A stretch of DNA of 64,000 nt from JBAYOE01 sp050950065 (GTDB lineage: Bacteria > Spirochaetota > Spirochaetia > Sphaerochaetales > Sphaerochaetaceae). The DNA is taken from the NCBI GenBank assembly GCA_050950065.1, contig JBMNGX010000002.1, forward strand, positions 124,001-188,000, given 5' to 3'. Positions 15,780 through 23,975 of the stretch are shown here, in pieces. Made by a program: the position numbers and the translations under genes. The notes beneath the pieces were generated by a model, which saw nothing but the letters and a program-made list of their open reading frames with translations, had not been told where the DNA came from and made no database searches. Position 1 is the first letter of the stretch. Every line of letters begins with the position of its first letter.

Positions 15780-16556
15780 ATGAAAAATCGTATCGTCCTA
15801 TTGGCTCTGATTGTAGCTCTGTTACTGCCAACAGCTGCTCTTTTCGCTCAAGGTGAAAAAGCTGCTCCAGCTGCAGACCAAGTTTACAACGTAAAGATGC
15901 CTACCGCCGAAGTTGAAGGGGATCCAATGACAGTTTGGGCCCACGAGTTTGCTGCTTACATGAAAGAAGCAACAGACGGAAAGTTTAACATCACAGTTTA
16001 TCCTTATGGATCACTTGGTGAGAACGATGACATCGTAGAGCAAGCACAACTTGGTATTAACGAGTTCACATTTGCTGACTACGGTTGGATCAGTGCTTTT
16101 GTTGATCTTGCTAACGTATTGGCTCTTCACTACATTTGGCCCTATGAGAGACTTCCTGAAGTTTTACACTGGGTTGTAAAAAATGGGGATTCTTACGAAA
16201 TCATCAAAGATGCTTTTATCAAACAAGGTTTATATCCATTAGGTATCCTATTTGAGGGATGGCAATGGATGACAAGTAAAAAGCCTGTTACCGAAATTAG
16301 TCATCTTAGAGGATTAAAAACTCGTGTTATGGGTTCAGCCATGTTAACAATGGACTACAGAGCTTATGACATTGTACCTACTCCTTTAGCTTATGGTGAG
16401 ATTTACAGTGCATTAGCAACAGGTCTTCTTGATGCTCAAAGCCAACCAATGTTTGCTAACAGCTCAATGGGATTCTTTGAAGTAGCTCAACACTTTGTAC
16501 AACTTTGGGCAGAGCCTTTCTTAGGCTTCCTTCAGTTAACTACGACTTCTGGATGA
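15780..16556 (+). pseudogene. dctP: TRAP transporter solute-binding protein DctP, N-terminal part (frameshifted)
   Basis: Periplasmic binding protein for a TRAP importer, presumably for ectoine/hydroxyectoine by context. It has a clear Sec signal peptide (hydrophobic residues about 6-21, likely cut after 'ALFA'), then DctP features such as 'YPYGSLGENDDIVEQAQLG', 'LRGLKTRVMGSAM' and 'SALATGLLDAQSQPMF'. The frame ends early at a TGA (16554-16556) after 'AEPFLGF'. The rest of the protein continues in another frame from about 16541. One added base near 16535-16541 would restore a product of about 355 residues. A strong Shine-Dalgarno (TAGGAGGG) precedes the ATG. Either a true disruption or a one-base sequence error. 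Confidence 0.85.
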
Positions 16557-16846
16557 GCCTACCACCAGAATACAGAGATTTAATTGAGAATTGGTGGCAC
16601 GACAAAATCGTCAGCAGCGAAGCTTGGGTAAACGAAAATAACGAAGGACACAGAGCCAGAATTATTCGTGAAAGACCAAACACAACTTTCTATGAGATGA
16701 ACGATGCTCAAATTGCTCAACTCAGAAAGCTTGCTGAAGAGAAAGTATGGCCTAACTGGGGATCAATTGGTGGACCAGGGTCAGACGAGTTGTTAAAAAC
16801 ATTACTTAACGACGTTGAGAATGCAAAGAAAGCTCTTGGAATATAA
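16505..16846 (+). pseudogene. dctP: TRAP solute-binding protein DctP, C-terminal part (frameshifted)
   Basis: The C-terminal remainder of the binding protein in the -1 frame relative to the first part. 'YDFWMSLPPEYRDLI' is the conserved DctP segment that should follow 'AEPFLGF', and the tail ends in 'DELLKTLLNDVENAKKALG'. The only in-frame start-like codon is a TTG at 16505 with no Shine-Dalgarno, so it is not a separate gene. No slippery heptamer for programmed -1 shifting is visible at the junction. The intact downstream sequence argues for a recent lesion or a read error. Confidence 0.82.
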
Positions 16847-16867
16847 TTTTCAAGAACTAACTTAGTT

Positions 16868-16897
16868 TAGGTTTCCCAAAGCAATTTGGGAAACCTA
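16868..16897 (+). promoter_or_regulatory. Stable intercistronic hairpin between dctP and dctQ
   Basis: A perfect 13-bp stem (TAGGTTTCCCAAA / TTTGGGAAACCTA) is closed by a GCAA tetraloop and has no T-run after it. The usual reading is an mRNA-stability or attenuation element that lets the binding protein be made in excess of the membrane subunits. Confidence 0.75.
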
Positions 16898-16927
16898 TCT
16901 AAAATATCCTAATAAAGGTTAAAGATT

Positions 16928-17560
16928 ATGAGTAAACCACAAACGGAAAAGAAAGGTGATGCCAATATTATCATGAGAATAGGGCACGTCTTCTCCCGCG
17001 CGTTAGATACCTTTGAAGTAGCTGTGTTATCATTGGGAACTGCTTTGTTGGCAATCCTTCTGATAATCAACGTTATTGCTAGAAACGTAAGTATGAGTAT
17101 CTATTTTGCTGAAGAGTTGAGTAAACTTTTTATCATCTTAATTACGTTTACTGGTACTAGCTTCGCAGCTAGAAAGGCACGTCACATTCGCATGGGTGCA
17201 ATACTAGAACAATTACCGCCAAAAGTTGAGAAAACTATAGTTATTATAATCAGTGCTATCAGTGCAATTGTAATGTTGTACTTAGCCTACGTTGCTTTTG
17301 ACTATGTTAAGACTCTAAAATTCAGAGGAACTAGAACACAAGCTTTAGGTGTGCGCTATTGGACCTACGTAGCTATAGCTCCTGTAATGTTGTTTATTAC
17401 AGCAGTTCAGTTCTTTAGAACTATTATTAAGAACTTTGTAGAAGAAGATGTTTGGCTATCACCAGAACAACAAAGTGAATTTGAAGATGAAGATGCAATG
17501 GTTGCAGATGTTATTGAGAAAGCTGGTGGAGAAGACTGGAAAATTAAGGAGAAAAAATAA
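16928..17560 (+). CDS. dctQ: TRAP transporter small membrane subunit DctQ
   Basis: A 210-residue inner-membrane protein with four predicted helices (about residues 34-52, 66-84, 98-122 and 145-163). It carries the DctQ features 'FAEELSKLFIILITFTG' and 'ARKARHIRMG'. It partners the large subunit DctM and a periplasmic binding protein to import a substrate with Na+. Its stop overlaps the dctM start by one base. The charged 40-residue C-terminal tail is longer than in many DctQ proteins. By gene order the substrate is likely ectoine or hydroxyectoine, as for TeaABC/UehABC. Confidence 0.88.
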   Translation: MSKPQTEKKGDANIIMRIGHVFSRALDTFEVAVLSLGTALLAILLIINVIARNVSMSIYFAEELSKLFIILITFTGTSFAARKARHIRMGAILEQLPPKVEKTIVIIISAISAIVMLYLAYVAFDYVKTLKFRGTRTQALGVRYWTYVAIAPVMLFITAVQFFRTIIKNFVEEDVWLSPEQQSEFEDEDAMVADVIEKAGGEDWKIKEKK

Positions 17561-18837
17561 TGGGTACAGTAGGAATCGTAATGGTAGCGATGCTAATGCT
17601 TGGGTTCCCTTTTGTAGTAACCCTTTTAGCTCCGCTTTTAGTCTATTTAAATATTAGTTTACCAATGGTAAACCCACAAATCGTTATTCAACAAATGATT
17701 AACGGTTTTGCAGTTCCTTCCTTAGTGACTGTTCCTATGTTTATCCTTGCAGCAAATATTATGACCAGTGGGTATGCTGCTAACCGCCTAGTTGAGATGA
17801 TCAGAGTTTTCGTTGGTCATATTCCTGGTGGACTAGCTATTACTACTAACGCTGCTTGTACCTTATTTGGTGCTGTATCTGGATCGACACAAGCAACAGT
17901 ATCAGCTATTGGTGGAACGATGAGACCTATGCTCTTAAAAGCAGGGTACTCATCTTCATGGTCGCTTGCTTTAATTATTAACGCTAGTGACATCGCACTA
18001 CTAATTCCCCCCTCAATTGGATTTATTGTTTACGGGGTAGTTACTGGAACATCTATTGGTAAGTTGTTCTTAGCAGGAATTGGTCCTGGATTATTGATTT
18101 TCGTCTTATTCTCAATCTATTCATTCTTCTATTCAAAAATCAATAATATTGCAATTTTGGAAAAAGCAACCAGAAGCGAACAAAAGAAGGCTTTAATTGA
18201 GGGTCTTCCAGTTATGGGTTTCCCAGTTCTTATTATTGGTGGAATCTACAGTGGACTCTTTAGTCCAACTGAAGCTGCTGCAGCTGGTGTTTTATATTCA
18301 CTTCTTTTAGAGACACTTCTTTATAGAACTATGACATGGAAAAAACTTGTAAACCTCCTACTTGATACTGGTATTGTTACTGGTGTTGTATTTATTTTAG
18401 TTGGAGCAGGTCAAGTTTTCTCATGGACAATTAGCTTCTTAAGAATTCCTCAAACAGTTATGCCAGCAATTATTGGTACAAACCCCTCACAACTACAATT
18501 AATTATTGTTGTTGTTATTGCTTACTTCGTAGCTTGTATGTTTGTTGACCCAATTGTTGCTATTTACGTTCTTAGCCCAATTTTCCAACCTTACGTAGCA
18601 ATCACCGGTATTGACCACGTATTCTTAGGAACATTGGTTGTTTTACAATCAGCTATTGGTTCTGCAACTCCACCATTTGGGTGTGACATATTTACAGCAC
18701 AGCTGATCTTTAGAAGGCCTTACTTCGAAGTTATTAGAAGTATTGGACCATTTATTGCACTACTAGTATTGGCAACAATATTGATTATTGCCTTCCCTGA
18801 CATTGCACTATTCATCCCAAGGATAGCTGGAATTTAA
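17560..18837 (+). CDS. dctM: TRAP transporter large permease subunit DctM
   Basis: A 425-residue permease with about 12 hydrophobic segments and typical DctM sequence: 'VPMFILAANIM', 'GALFGAVSGSTQ'-type 'LFGAVSGSTQATVSAIG', 'LLIPPSIGFIVYGV', 'FSPTEAAAAGVLYSLLLE' and 'ATPPFGCDIFTAQ'. It forms the ion-coupled translocation path with DctQ. It overlaps dctQ by one base, and eutA follows after 17 bp, so the transporter belongs to the same transcription unit as the degradation enzymes. Nothing looks damaged in this subunit, unlike dctP. Confidence 0.92.
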   Translation: MGTVGIVMVAMLMLGFPFVVTLLAPLLVYLNISLPMVNPQIVIQQMINGFAVPSLVTVPMFILAANIMTSGYAANRLVEMIRVFVGHIPGGLAITTNAACTLFGAVSGSTQATVSAIGGTMRPMLLKAGYSSSWSLALIINASDIALLIPPSIGFIVYGVVTGTSIGKLFLAGIGPGLLIFVLFSIYSFFYSKINNIAILEKATRSEQKKALIEGLPVMGFPVLIIGGIYSGLFSPTEAAAAGVLYSLLLETLLYRTMTWKKLVNLLLDTGIVTGVVFILVGAGQVFSWTISFLRIPQTVMPAIIGTNPSQLQLIIVVVIAYFVACMFVDPIVAIYVLSPIFQPYVAITGIDHVFLGTLVVLQSAIGSATPPFGCDIFTAQLIFRRPYFEVIRSIGPFIALLVLATILIIAFPDIALFIPRIAGI

Positions 18838-18854
18838 GGATAAAGAGGGTATTT

Positions 18855-19592
18855 ATGCAGTATTTTGTTAAAGGTAATCAAGTTAGTTACGGGGAGAGTA
18901 TTGGGATATTGTTATTAGAAAACTTTGTCCCTTACATCCCTGGAGATACTGCTAACGCTACGACATACCGGTATCCTGTTAGATTTCAGCGGGTGCCGGG
19001 ATTGTCAGTAGCAAAAATATTTGCACAAGATGCATCTATGTACAACGTTGTAAAAGAAGCTGCCCTAACTTTAAAAGGCGAGGGGGTTCGTGCCATCACA
19101 GGGGACTGTGGATTTATGGCCCTCTTTCAACAACAACTCAGTGAAGATTTAGATCTTCCAATATTTTTAACTAGTTTGCTCCAACTCCCTTTTATGGGGC
19201 AAATAGTTGGCAAAAAGAAAACACTAGGGGTTATAACAGCAAATAATCAATCTCTCACTTCTAATTTATTGCGGGCCTCCGGTGTAGATGAGAATTTAGA
19301 AAAAAGGTTACGTTCAATTGGTCTAGAAGATGATCAGCACTTTTACGACGCTGTTTTTGTAGAGAAGGGGATGATTGATCCCACACTCGTAGAAAAAGCG
19401 GTGGTTGAAAGAGCTGTTAAATTAGTAGACGAGAATCCAAATTTAGGTGCTATTTTGCTGGAGTGTAGCATGCTTCCCCCTTATGGTGATGCAGTTTACA
19501 AAGCAACAAAATTGCCAGTGTTTGATTACATAACAATGATTGATTATGTCTACAGCGTCGTTGTGAAACGGCGATACGACGGATATATGTAA
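18855..19592 (+). CDS. eutA: Asp/Glu racemase-superfamily protein, probable EutA
   Basis: A 245-residue protein of the aspartate/glutamate racemase-like fold. The two active-site cysteine regions are visible as 'ITGDCGFMALFQ' (about residue 89) and 'ILLECSMLPPYG' (about 206). Ectoine-use clusters of proteobacteria encode EutA of this superfamily beside EutB and EutC, and the three are linked to 5-hydroxyectoine use. The gene lies between the transporter and a doeA copy, with eutB and eutC close by, which supports the EutA call. Its chemistry is not established, and a general amino-acid racemase cannot be ruled out from sequence alone. Confidence 0.7.
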   Translation: MQYFVKGNQVSYGESIGILLLENFVPYIPGDTANATTYRYPVRFQRVPGLSVAKIFAQDASMYNVVKEAALTLKGEGVRAITGDCGFMALFQQQLSEDLDLPIFLTSLLQLPFMGQIVGKKKTLGVITANNQSLTSNLLRASGVDENLEKRLRSIGLEDDQHFYDAVFVEKGMIDPTLVEKAVVERAVKLVDENPNLGAILLECSMLPPYGDAVYKATKLPVFDYITMIDYVYSVVVKRRYDGYM

Positions 19593-19609
19593 AATGGGAG
19601 GTGTTTCTC

Positions 19610-20788
19610 ATGGGAGTATTTGCCAGAGAAGAGTATTTAGAGAGAGTTGCAAAGACTAAAAAGTCGATGCAAGAGAAGGGGGTAGATGTATTAGTTGTTG
19701 TTGATCCAGCTAATATGAACTACTTAATTGGTTATGATGGGTGGTCTTTTTATGTTCACCAAGCACTTTTAGTTGGTGTAGATAAAGAGGAACCAGTTTG
19801 GATTGGAAGAGGAATGGACGCCAACGGTTGTCGCATTACCAGCTTCCTCAAAAACGAAAACATCTACGAATATGCTGATGACTATGTACAGTCACTAGTT
19901 AAACACCCAATGGACTTTGTTGCCGATATCATCAAAAAATATGGTTGGGAGAACAAAAACATTGGTGTTGAGATGGATCAATACTATTTCACAGCCCAAG
20001 CTTATTTGAGCTTAACAAAAAATCTTCCCAACGCAACTTTTAAAGATGCAACTTCATTAGTTAACTGGGTAAGAGTTGTAAAATCTCCAGCAGAGCTTGA
20101 GTTTATGAGACGTGCTGGTAAAATTGCTATTAACGTAATTGAGGCTGCTCGAACTCATATCCAAGTTGGAGTTCGTGAGTGTGACGCAGCAAGTGAGATT
20201 GTTAGAGCACAATATGCAGGAACACCAGAATTTGGTGGAGATTATCCTTCAATTGTCCCCCTAATTATGCCTGGTGAGGCTACAAAGACTCCCCACTTAA
20301 CATGGTCCGACAAACCATTTGTAAAAGATGAGGCTGTTTTATTAGAGCTCAGTGGTGTTTATAAACACTACCACTGTCCTATTGCCCGAACTATCTTCTT
20401 AGGGGATAAAGCACCTAAGTTAATGACCGACACTGCTAAAGTAGTTATCGACGGTTTACAAGAGACATTAGATTTCATTAAACCTGGAGTAACAGCTGAA
20501 GAGATTGAAGCAAGATGGAGAGAGGCCATTGCAGCATCTGGCGTTGTTAAGGAGTCTCGCTTAGGCTACTCAATTGGTGTTAACTATCCACCAGATTGGG
20601 GTGAGCACACAATCAGTTTCCGCCCAGGGGATAAGACAGTGATGCAACCTAATATGGCTGTCCACTTAATCCCAGGAATCTGGCATGATGATGTTGGATT
20701 TGAGATTGATGCCTCATTCCAAATCACCGAAAATGGGATCGAACACTTCTTCGAGTACCCATACGAAATTATGTATAATAGATATTAG
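19610..20788 (+). CDS. doeA: Ectoine hydrolase DoeA/EutD-like (M24 fold), copy 1
   Basis: A 392-residue creatinase/prolidase-fold protein expected to open the ectoine ring to N-acetyl-diaminobutyrate. The N-terminal 'YDGWSFYVHQALLVG' block is typical of DoeA. The five metal ligands of M24 peptidases are replaced: the first Asp is Glu246 in 'LLELSG', the second Asp is lost in 'YHCPIART', the His is lost in 'YSIGVNYP', and one Glu is lost in 'VHLIPGIW'. This is consistent with a metal-free hydrolase. GTG 19601 is part of the Shine-Dalgarno GGGAGGTG, so ATG 19610 is the start. eutB begins directly after the stop. A second copy lies at 22792. Confidence 0.85.
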   Translation: MGVFAREEYLERVAKTKKSMQEKGVDVLVVVDPANMNYLIGYDGWSFYVHQALLVGVDKEEPVWIGRGMDANGCRITSFLKNENIYEYADDYVQSLVKHPMDFVADIIKKYGWENKNIGVEMDQYYFTAQAYLSLTKNLPNATFKDATSLVNWVRVVKSPAELEFMRRAGKIAINVIEAARTHIQVGVRECDAASEIVRAQYAGTPEFGGDYPSIVPLIMPGEATKTPHLTWSDKPFVKDEAVLLELSGVYKHYHCPIARTIFLGDKAPKLMTDTAKVVIDGLQETLDFIKPGVTAEEIEARWREAIAASGVVKESRLGYSIGVNYPPDWGEHTISFRPGDKTVMQPNMAVHLIPGIWHDDVGFEIDASFQITENGIEHFFEYPYEIMYNRY

Positions 20789-21769
20789 ATGAAAGATTTA
20801 TTACCAACAATTGCAGATGTATATGCTGCGTCGGAGCGAGTCTACTCAGTAGTAGATGAGACTCCATTGATTGAATCCCCCCAGCTAGCGACCCTAGCGG
20901 GGGCTCTTTCTGTAGAGTTAAAACTTGAATTACTCCAACCAACAGGCTCTTTCAAAGTGAGAGGGGCAACTAACACTATTCTCTCATTAAGTGATGAAGA
21001 GAAGAAAAAAGGTGTTATCACCTTCTCAACAGGAAACCATGGAAGGGCAGTAGCCTATGTGGCTAACAAAGTTGGAGTAGACTCTTATGTATGTTTATCA
21101 AAGAGGGTCCCACAGTATCGTGTTGATGCGATTAAAGAGTTGGGAGGAACACCCGTTGTTTACGGAAATAGTCAAGATGAGGCTGAAGATCATTATGCTC
21201 AACTAACAAAAGAGCACGGCTATATCCCCGTAGTACCTTTTGATGATAAAAGAGTTGTCGCTGGACAAGGGACCATTGGACTTGAGATTTTAGCCCAAAA
21301 TCCTGATGTTGATACCCTTTTAATCCCCTTAAGTGGGGGAGGCCTTTTGGCAGGGATTTCAATGGCTATTAAGTCATTAAAACCCTCTGTTAAGATTATT
21401 GGGGTCTCAATAGTGCGATCTCCTGCTATGCTAGAGAGTATCAAGTTAAACCGCCCTGCAGATATCGAAGAAAAAGATACCTTAGCCGATTCTCTATTAG
21501 GGGGAATTGGAAGAGAAAACCACTACACAATGGAGCTGATTAAAAAATATGTAGATGAACATATCCTTGTCGATGAAGATGATATCGAAAAAGGGATGCG
21601 CTACCTATTTAATACCCACGGCCTTGTTGCCGAGGGGGCAGCTAGTGTAGGGGTCGCTGCTTTGTTAACCAACAAAGTCGATGTAAAAAATAAAAACGTG
21701 GTTTTACCACTAACCGGCAGAAATGTTGATAAAAAAATCTATTTTTCAGTTGTACAAAAAGGAGAGTAA
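20789..21769 (+). CDS. eutB: Threonine dehydratase-like PLP enzyme, probable EutB (hydroxyectoine branch)
   Basis: A 326-residue fold-type II PLP enzyme. The Schiff-base lysine is in 'PTGSFKVRGATNT' (about residue 53), the substrate loop is 'STGNHGRAVAYVA' and the phosphate loop 'LSGGGLLAG'. There is no C-terminal regulatory domain, as in catabolic dehydratases. It starts on the base after the doeA stop, and eutC follows after 5 bp. EutB homologues pair with EutC in ectoine/5-hydroxyectoine clusters and are thought to remove the hydroxyl-bearing group, but the exact reaction is not proven. A plain threonine/serine dehydratase is the alternative. Confidence 0.82.
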   Translation: MKDLLPTIADVYAASERVYSVVDETPLIESPQLATLAGALSVELKLELLQPTGSFKVRGATNTILSLSDEEKKKGVITFSTGNHGRAVAYVANKVGVDSYVCLSKRVPQYRVDAIKELGGTPVVYGNSQDEAEDHYAQLTKEHGYIPVVPFDDKRVVAGQGTIGLEILAQNPDVDTLLIPLSGGGLLAGISMAIKSLKPSVKIIGVSIVRSPAMLESIKLNRPADIEEKDTLADSLLGGIGRENHYTMELIKKYVDEHILVDEDDIEKGMRYLFNTHGLVAEGAASVGVAALLTNKVDVKNKNVVLPLTGRNVDKKIYFSVVQKGE

Positions 21770-21774
21770 GTGCG

Positions 21775-22776
21775 ATGAGTAATGGAATTGTCGTTCTAAC
21801 AGAAGAGGAGCTAAGAAGGTTCGTAAAATTAGATTTGGAAGTAATTGAGCAAGTTGAAGTTGGCTTTAAAGAGTTAGCTTCAGGTAACGCCCATGTTCCT
21901 CCAATTATGATGCTCCCTGTCCATGAAAAAGAGGGTGAAGTAGATATTAAAAGTGCTTTTATTAAAGGGCTTCCTTCAATGGCTGTTAAAATTGCTTCTG
22001 GGTTTTTCCAAAACCCTGACATTGGCCTCCCTTCACAAAGTGGACAAATGTTAGTAATAAGTGCAGAAACTGGCTTTTTAGAGGCTGTTTTATTAGATAA
22101 TGGTTATTTAACCCAAGTAAGAACTGCAGCAGCTGGTGCTATTGCAGCTAAATACTTAGCACCAGAGAAAGTTGATACCGTTGGTGTTGTTGGATGTGGT
22201 GTTCAAGCTCGCTACCAAGCAGAAGCTTTAATGCTCGTTAAACCATACAAAAAATTGTTGATGTACAGCATCGATACCCCAGAGCGCAAAAAAGACTTTG
22301 TTGATGATATGACCAATAGATTGGGCATTGAAGTTCAAAGCATTGATGATGGAAAAGAGATGGTAAGCCAATGTCAAGTTGTTGTTACCACAACTCCTTC
22401 ACGCAAAGGGTACTTTGAAGCTGACTGGGTACACCCTGGCTTACACATAACCTCAATGGGTTCTGATGCTGAGGACAAACAAGAGCTTAAAGGGGAAGTA
22501 TTCTCAAAAGCTGATGTTATTGTTTGTGACCTTAAAACTCAAAGTTTCCGCTTAGGGGAACTAAGAGGGGCAAAAGAAGAGGGCTTTGTAAACGACGATA
22601 CAGTAGTTTATGAGGTTGGTGAAGTTATTAAATCTGGTAAGAAGTACAGAACAAGTGACGATCAGGTAACAATTTGTGATTTAACTGGTGTTGGTGTTCA
22701 AGATACTATGATTGCTTTAATGGCTTACGAGATTGCAAAAAGAGAAAAGGCAGGACTTGTTGTTCCTCGCAATTAA
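21775..22776 (+). CDS. eutC: Ornithine cyclodeaminase-family protein, probable EutC
   Basis: A 333-residue protein of the ornithine cyclodeaminase/mu-crystallin family. It shows 'LTQVRTAAAGAIAAKYLAP' followed by the Rossmann loop 'VGVVGCGVQARYQAEAL' and 'HITSMGSDAEDKQEL'. Such proteins are NAD(P)-binding imine reductases or deaminases, and an EutB/EutC pair would process the hydroxylated intermediate. AAGGAG lies upstream of the ATG. It lies between eutB and the second doeA gene in a compact operon. The family call is solid; the specific hydroxyectoine role rests on synteny. Confidence 0.84.
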   Translation: MSNGIVVLTEEELRRFVKLDLEVIEQVEVGFKELASGNAHVPPIMMLPVHEKEGEVDIKSAFIKGLPSMAVKIASGFFQNPDIGLPSQSGQMLVISAETGFLEAVLLDNGYLTQVRTAAAGAIAAKYLAPEKVDTVGVVGCGVQARYQAEALMLVKPYKKLLMYSIDTPERKKDFVDDMTNRLGIEVQSIDDGKEMVSQCQVVVTTTPSRKGYFEADWVHPGLHITSMGSDAEDKQELKGEVFSKADVIVCDLKTQSFRLGELRGAKEEGFVNDDTVVYEVGEVIKSGKKYRTSDDQVTICDLTGVGVQDTMIALMAYEIAKREKAGLVVPRN

Positions 22777-22791
22777 TTTTGAGGATTTAAA

Positions 22792-23961
22792 ATGGCACAA
22801 TTAGCATTTTCAAAAGAAGAGTATAAAAGAAGATTAGACTTAGTTAAAGAGCGGATGGATCATCGTGGAATTGAGTTGATGATGATCATGGATCCTAGCC
22901 ACATGAGCTACTTAACAGGCTTTGATGGGTGGTCATTCTATGTCCACCAAGGATTAATTGTTGATCTTAAAGATCCTGAACCAATTTGGTTTGGTAGGAT
23001 GCAAGATTCAAACGCTGCTCGCATGACAACATACCTTCCTGATGACCATATCTTTGGTTATAAAGATGAGTACGTTCAAAGTCGCTATATCCACACCGGA
23101 GAGTTCATTGCCACCTTATTAAAAGGCAAAGGAAAAACCTTGGCTATGGAGATGGATGGCTATTGGGTAACCCCAAAAATGTTAGCTACACTTCATAAAG
23201 AACTTCCAGGGGTGGAAATTGTTGATTCGGAAAACTTAGTTGGATGGGTCAAAACTATTAAAAGTGAAGCAGAGATTAAGTATATCCGTGAAGCTGGAGT
23301 TATTACGAAAGCTGCAATGGATTTAGCTGTTAACACAATTGCAGAGGGTGTTTGGGAGAAAGAGGTTGCTGCATTAGTAATTGCTGAGCAAATTAGGGGA
23401 ACTGAAACTTATGGTGGAGATTCTCCTGCAATTTTCCCAATTATTCCAAGTGCAGAAAGAACTTCAACAGCTCACCTTACTTTCCACAGTGAAAGAAAGT
23501 ATCAAAAGAACGACGTTGTTCTTTTAGAGTTGGGCTCTTCAAGACACCACTACCACGCCCCCCTATCTAGAACTGTCTTTATTGGAGAACCTCCAAAAGA
23601 CCTACAACACGTCAGTGATGTAGTTGTTAACGGTCTTCAAAAGACACTAGAAGGAATTGGGCCTGGAATGTTAGCAGAAGAAGTTGAAGAACTTTGGAGA
23701 TCTTGTTTAGTTGGAACTGGGGTTGAAAAACCCTCCAGAGTGGGCTACTCATTTGGTCTTTCATTTGTACCAGATTGGGGAGAGCATACAGTTTCACTTC
23801 GTCCTGGTGATAAAACAGTCTTAAAGCCTGGCATGACAATCCACTTTATGCCTGGTATTTGGTTAGACACATACGGATTTGAGTGTAGTGAACCATTCTT
23901 AGTAACTGAAACTGGGGCTGAAAAATTTATTGAGTATCCAGAGAAATTGTTTGTTAAATAG
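22792..23961 (+). CDS. doeA: Ectoine hydrolase DoeA/EutD-like (M24 fold), copy 2
   Basis: A 389-residue paralogue of the protein at 19610, sharing 'FDGWSFYVHQGLIVD', 'GWVKTIKSEAEIKYI' and 'PDWGEHTVSLRPGDKTVL'. It has the same loss of metal ligands: 'LLELGS' for the first Asp, 'YHAPLSRT' for the second, and 'FMPGIW' where Glu is expected. Two hydrolases in one operon suggest a split of work, for example ectoine versus 5-hydroxyectoine, or the two acetyl-DABA isomers, but which does which cannot be told. An aspartokinase gene follows after 14 bp. Confidence 0.84.
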   Translation: MAQLAFSKEEYKRRLDLVKERMDHRGIELMMIMDPSHMSYLTGFDGWSFYVHQGLIVDLKDPEPIWFGRMQDSNAARMTTYLPDDHIFGYKDEYVQSRYIHTGEFIATLLKGKGKTLAMEMDGYWVTPKMLATLHKELPGVEIVDSENLVGWVKTIKSEAEIKYIREAGVITKAAMDLAVNTIAEGVWEKEVAALVIAEQIRGTETYGGDSPAIFPIIPSAERTSTAHLTFHSERKYQKNDVVLLELGSSRHHYHAPLSRTVFIGEPPKDLQHVSDVVVNGLQKTLEGIGPGMLAEEVEELWRSCLVGTGVEKPSRVGYSFGLSFVPDWGEHTVSLRPGDKTVLKPGMTIHFMPGIWLDTYGFECSEPFLVTETGAEKFIEYPEKLFVK

Positions 23962-23975
23962 AGTTAGAGGTAATT

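Noticed and set aside
16520..16545. Programmed -1 frameshifting in dctP
   Set aside because: No X-XXY-YYZ slippery heptamer and no downstream stem at the right distance; a mutation or read error is simpler.
19601..19603. GTG as the start of the first doeA gene
   Set aside because: It lies within GGGAGGTG; ATG 19610 has ideal spacing and gives the conserved N terminus.
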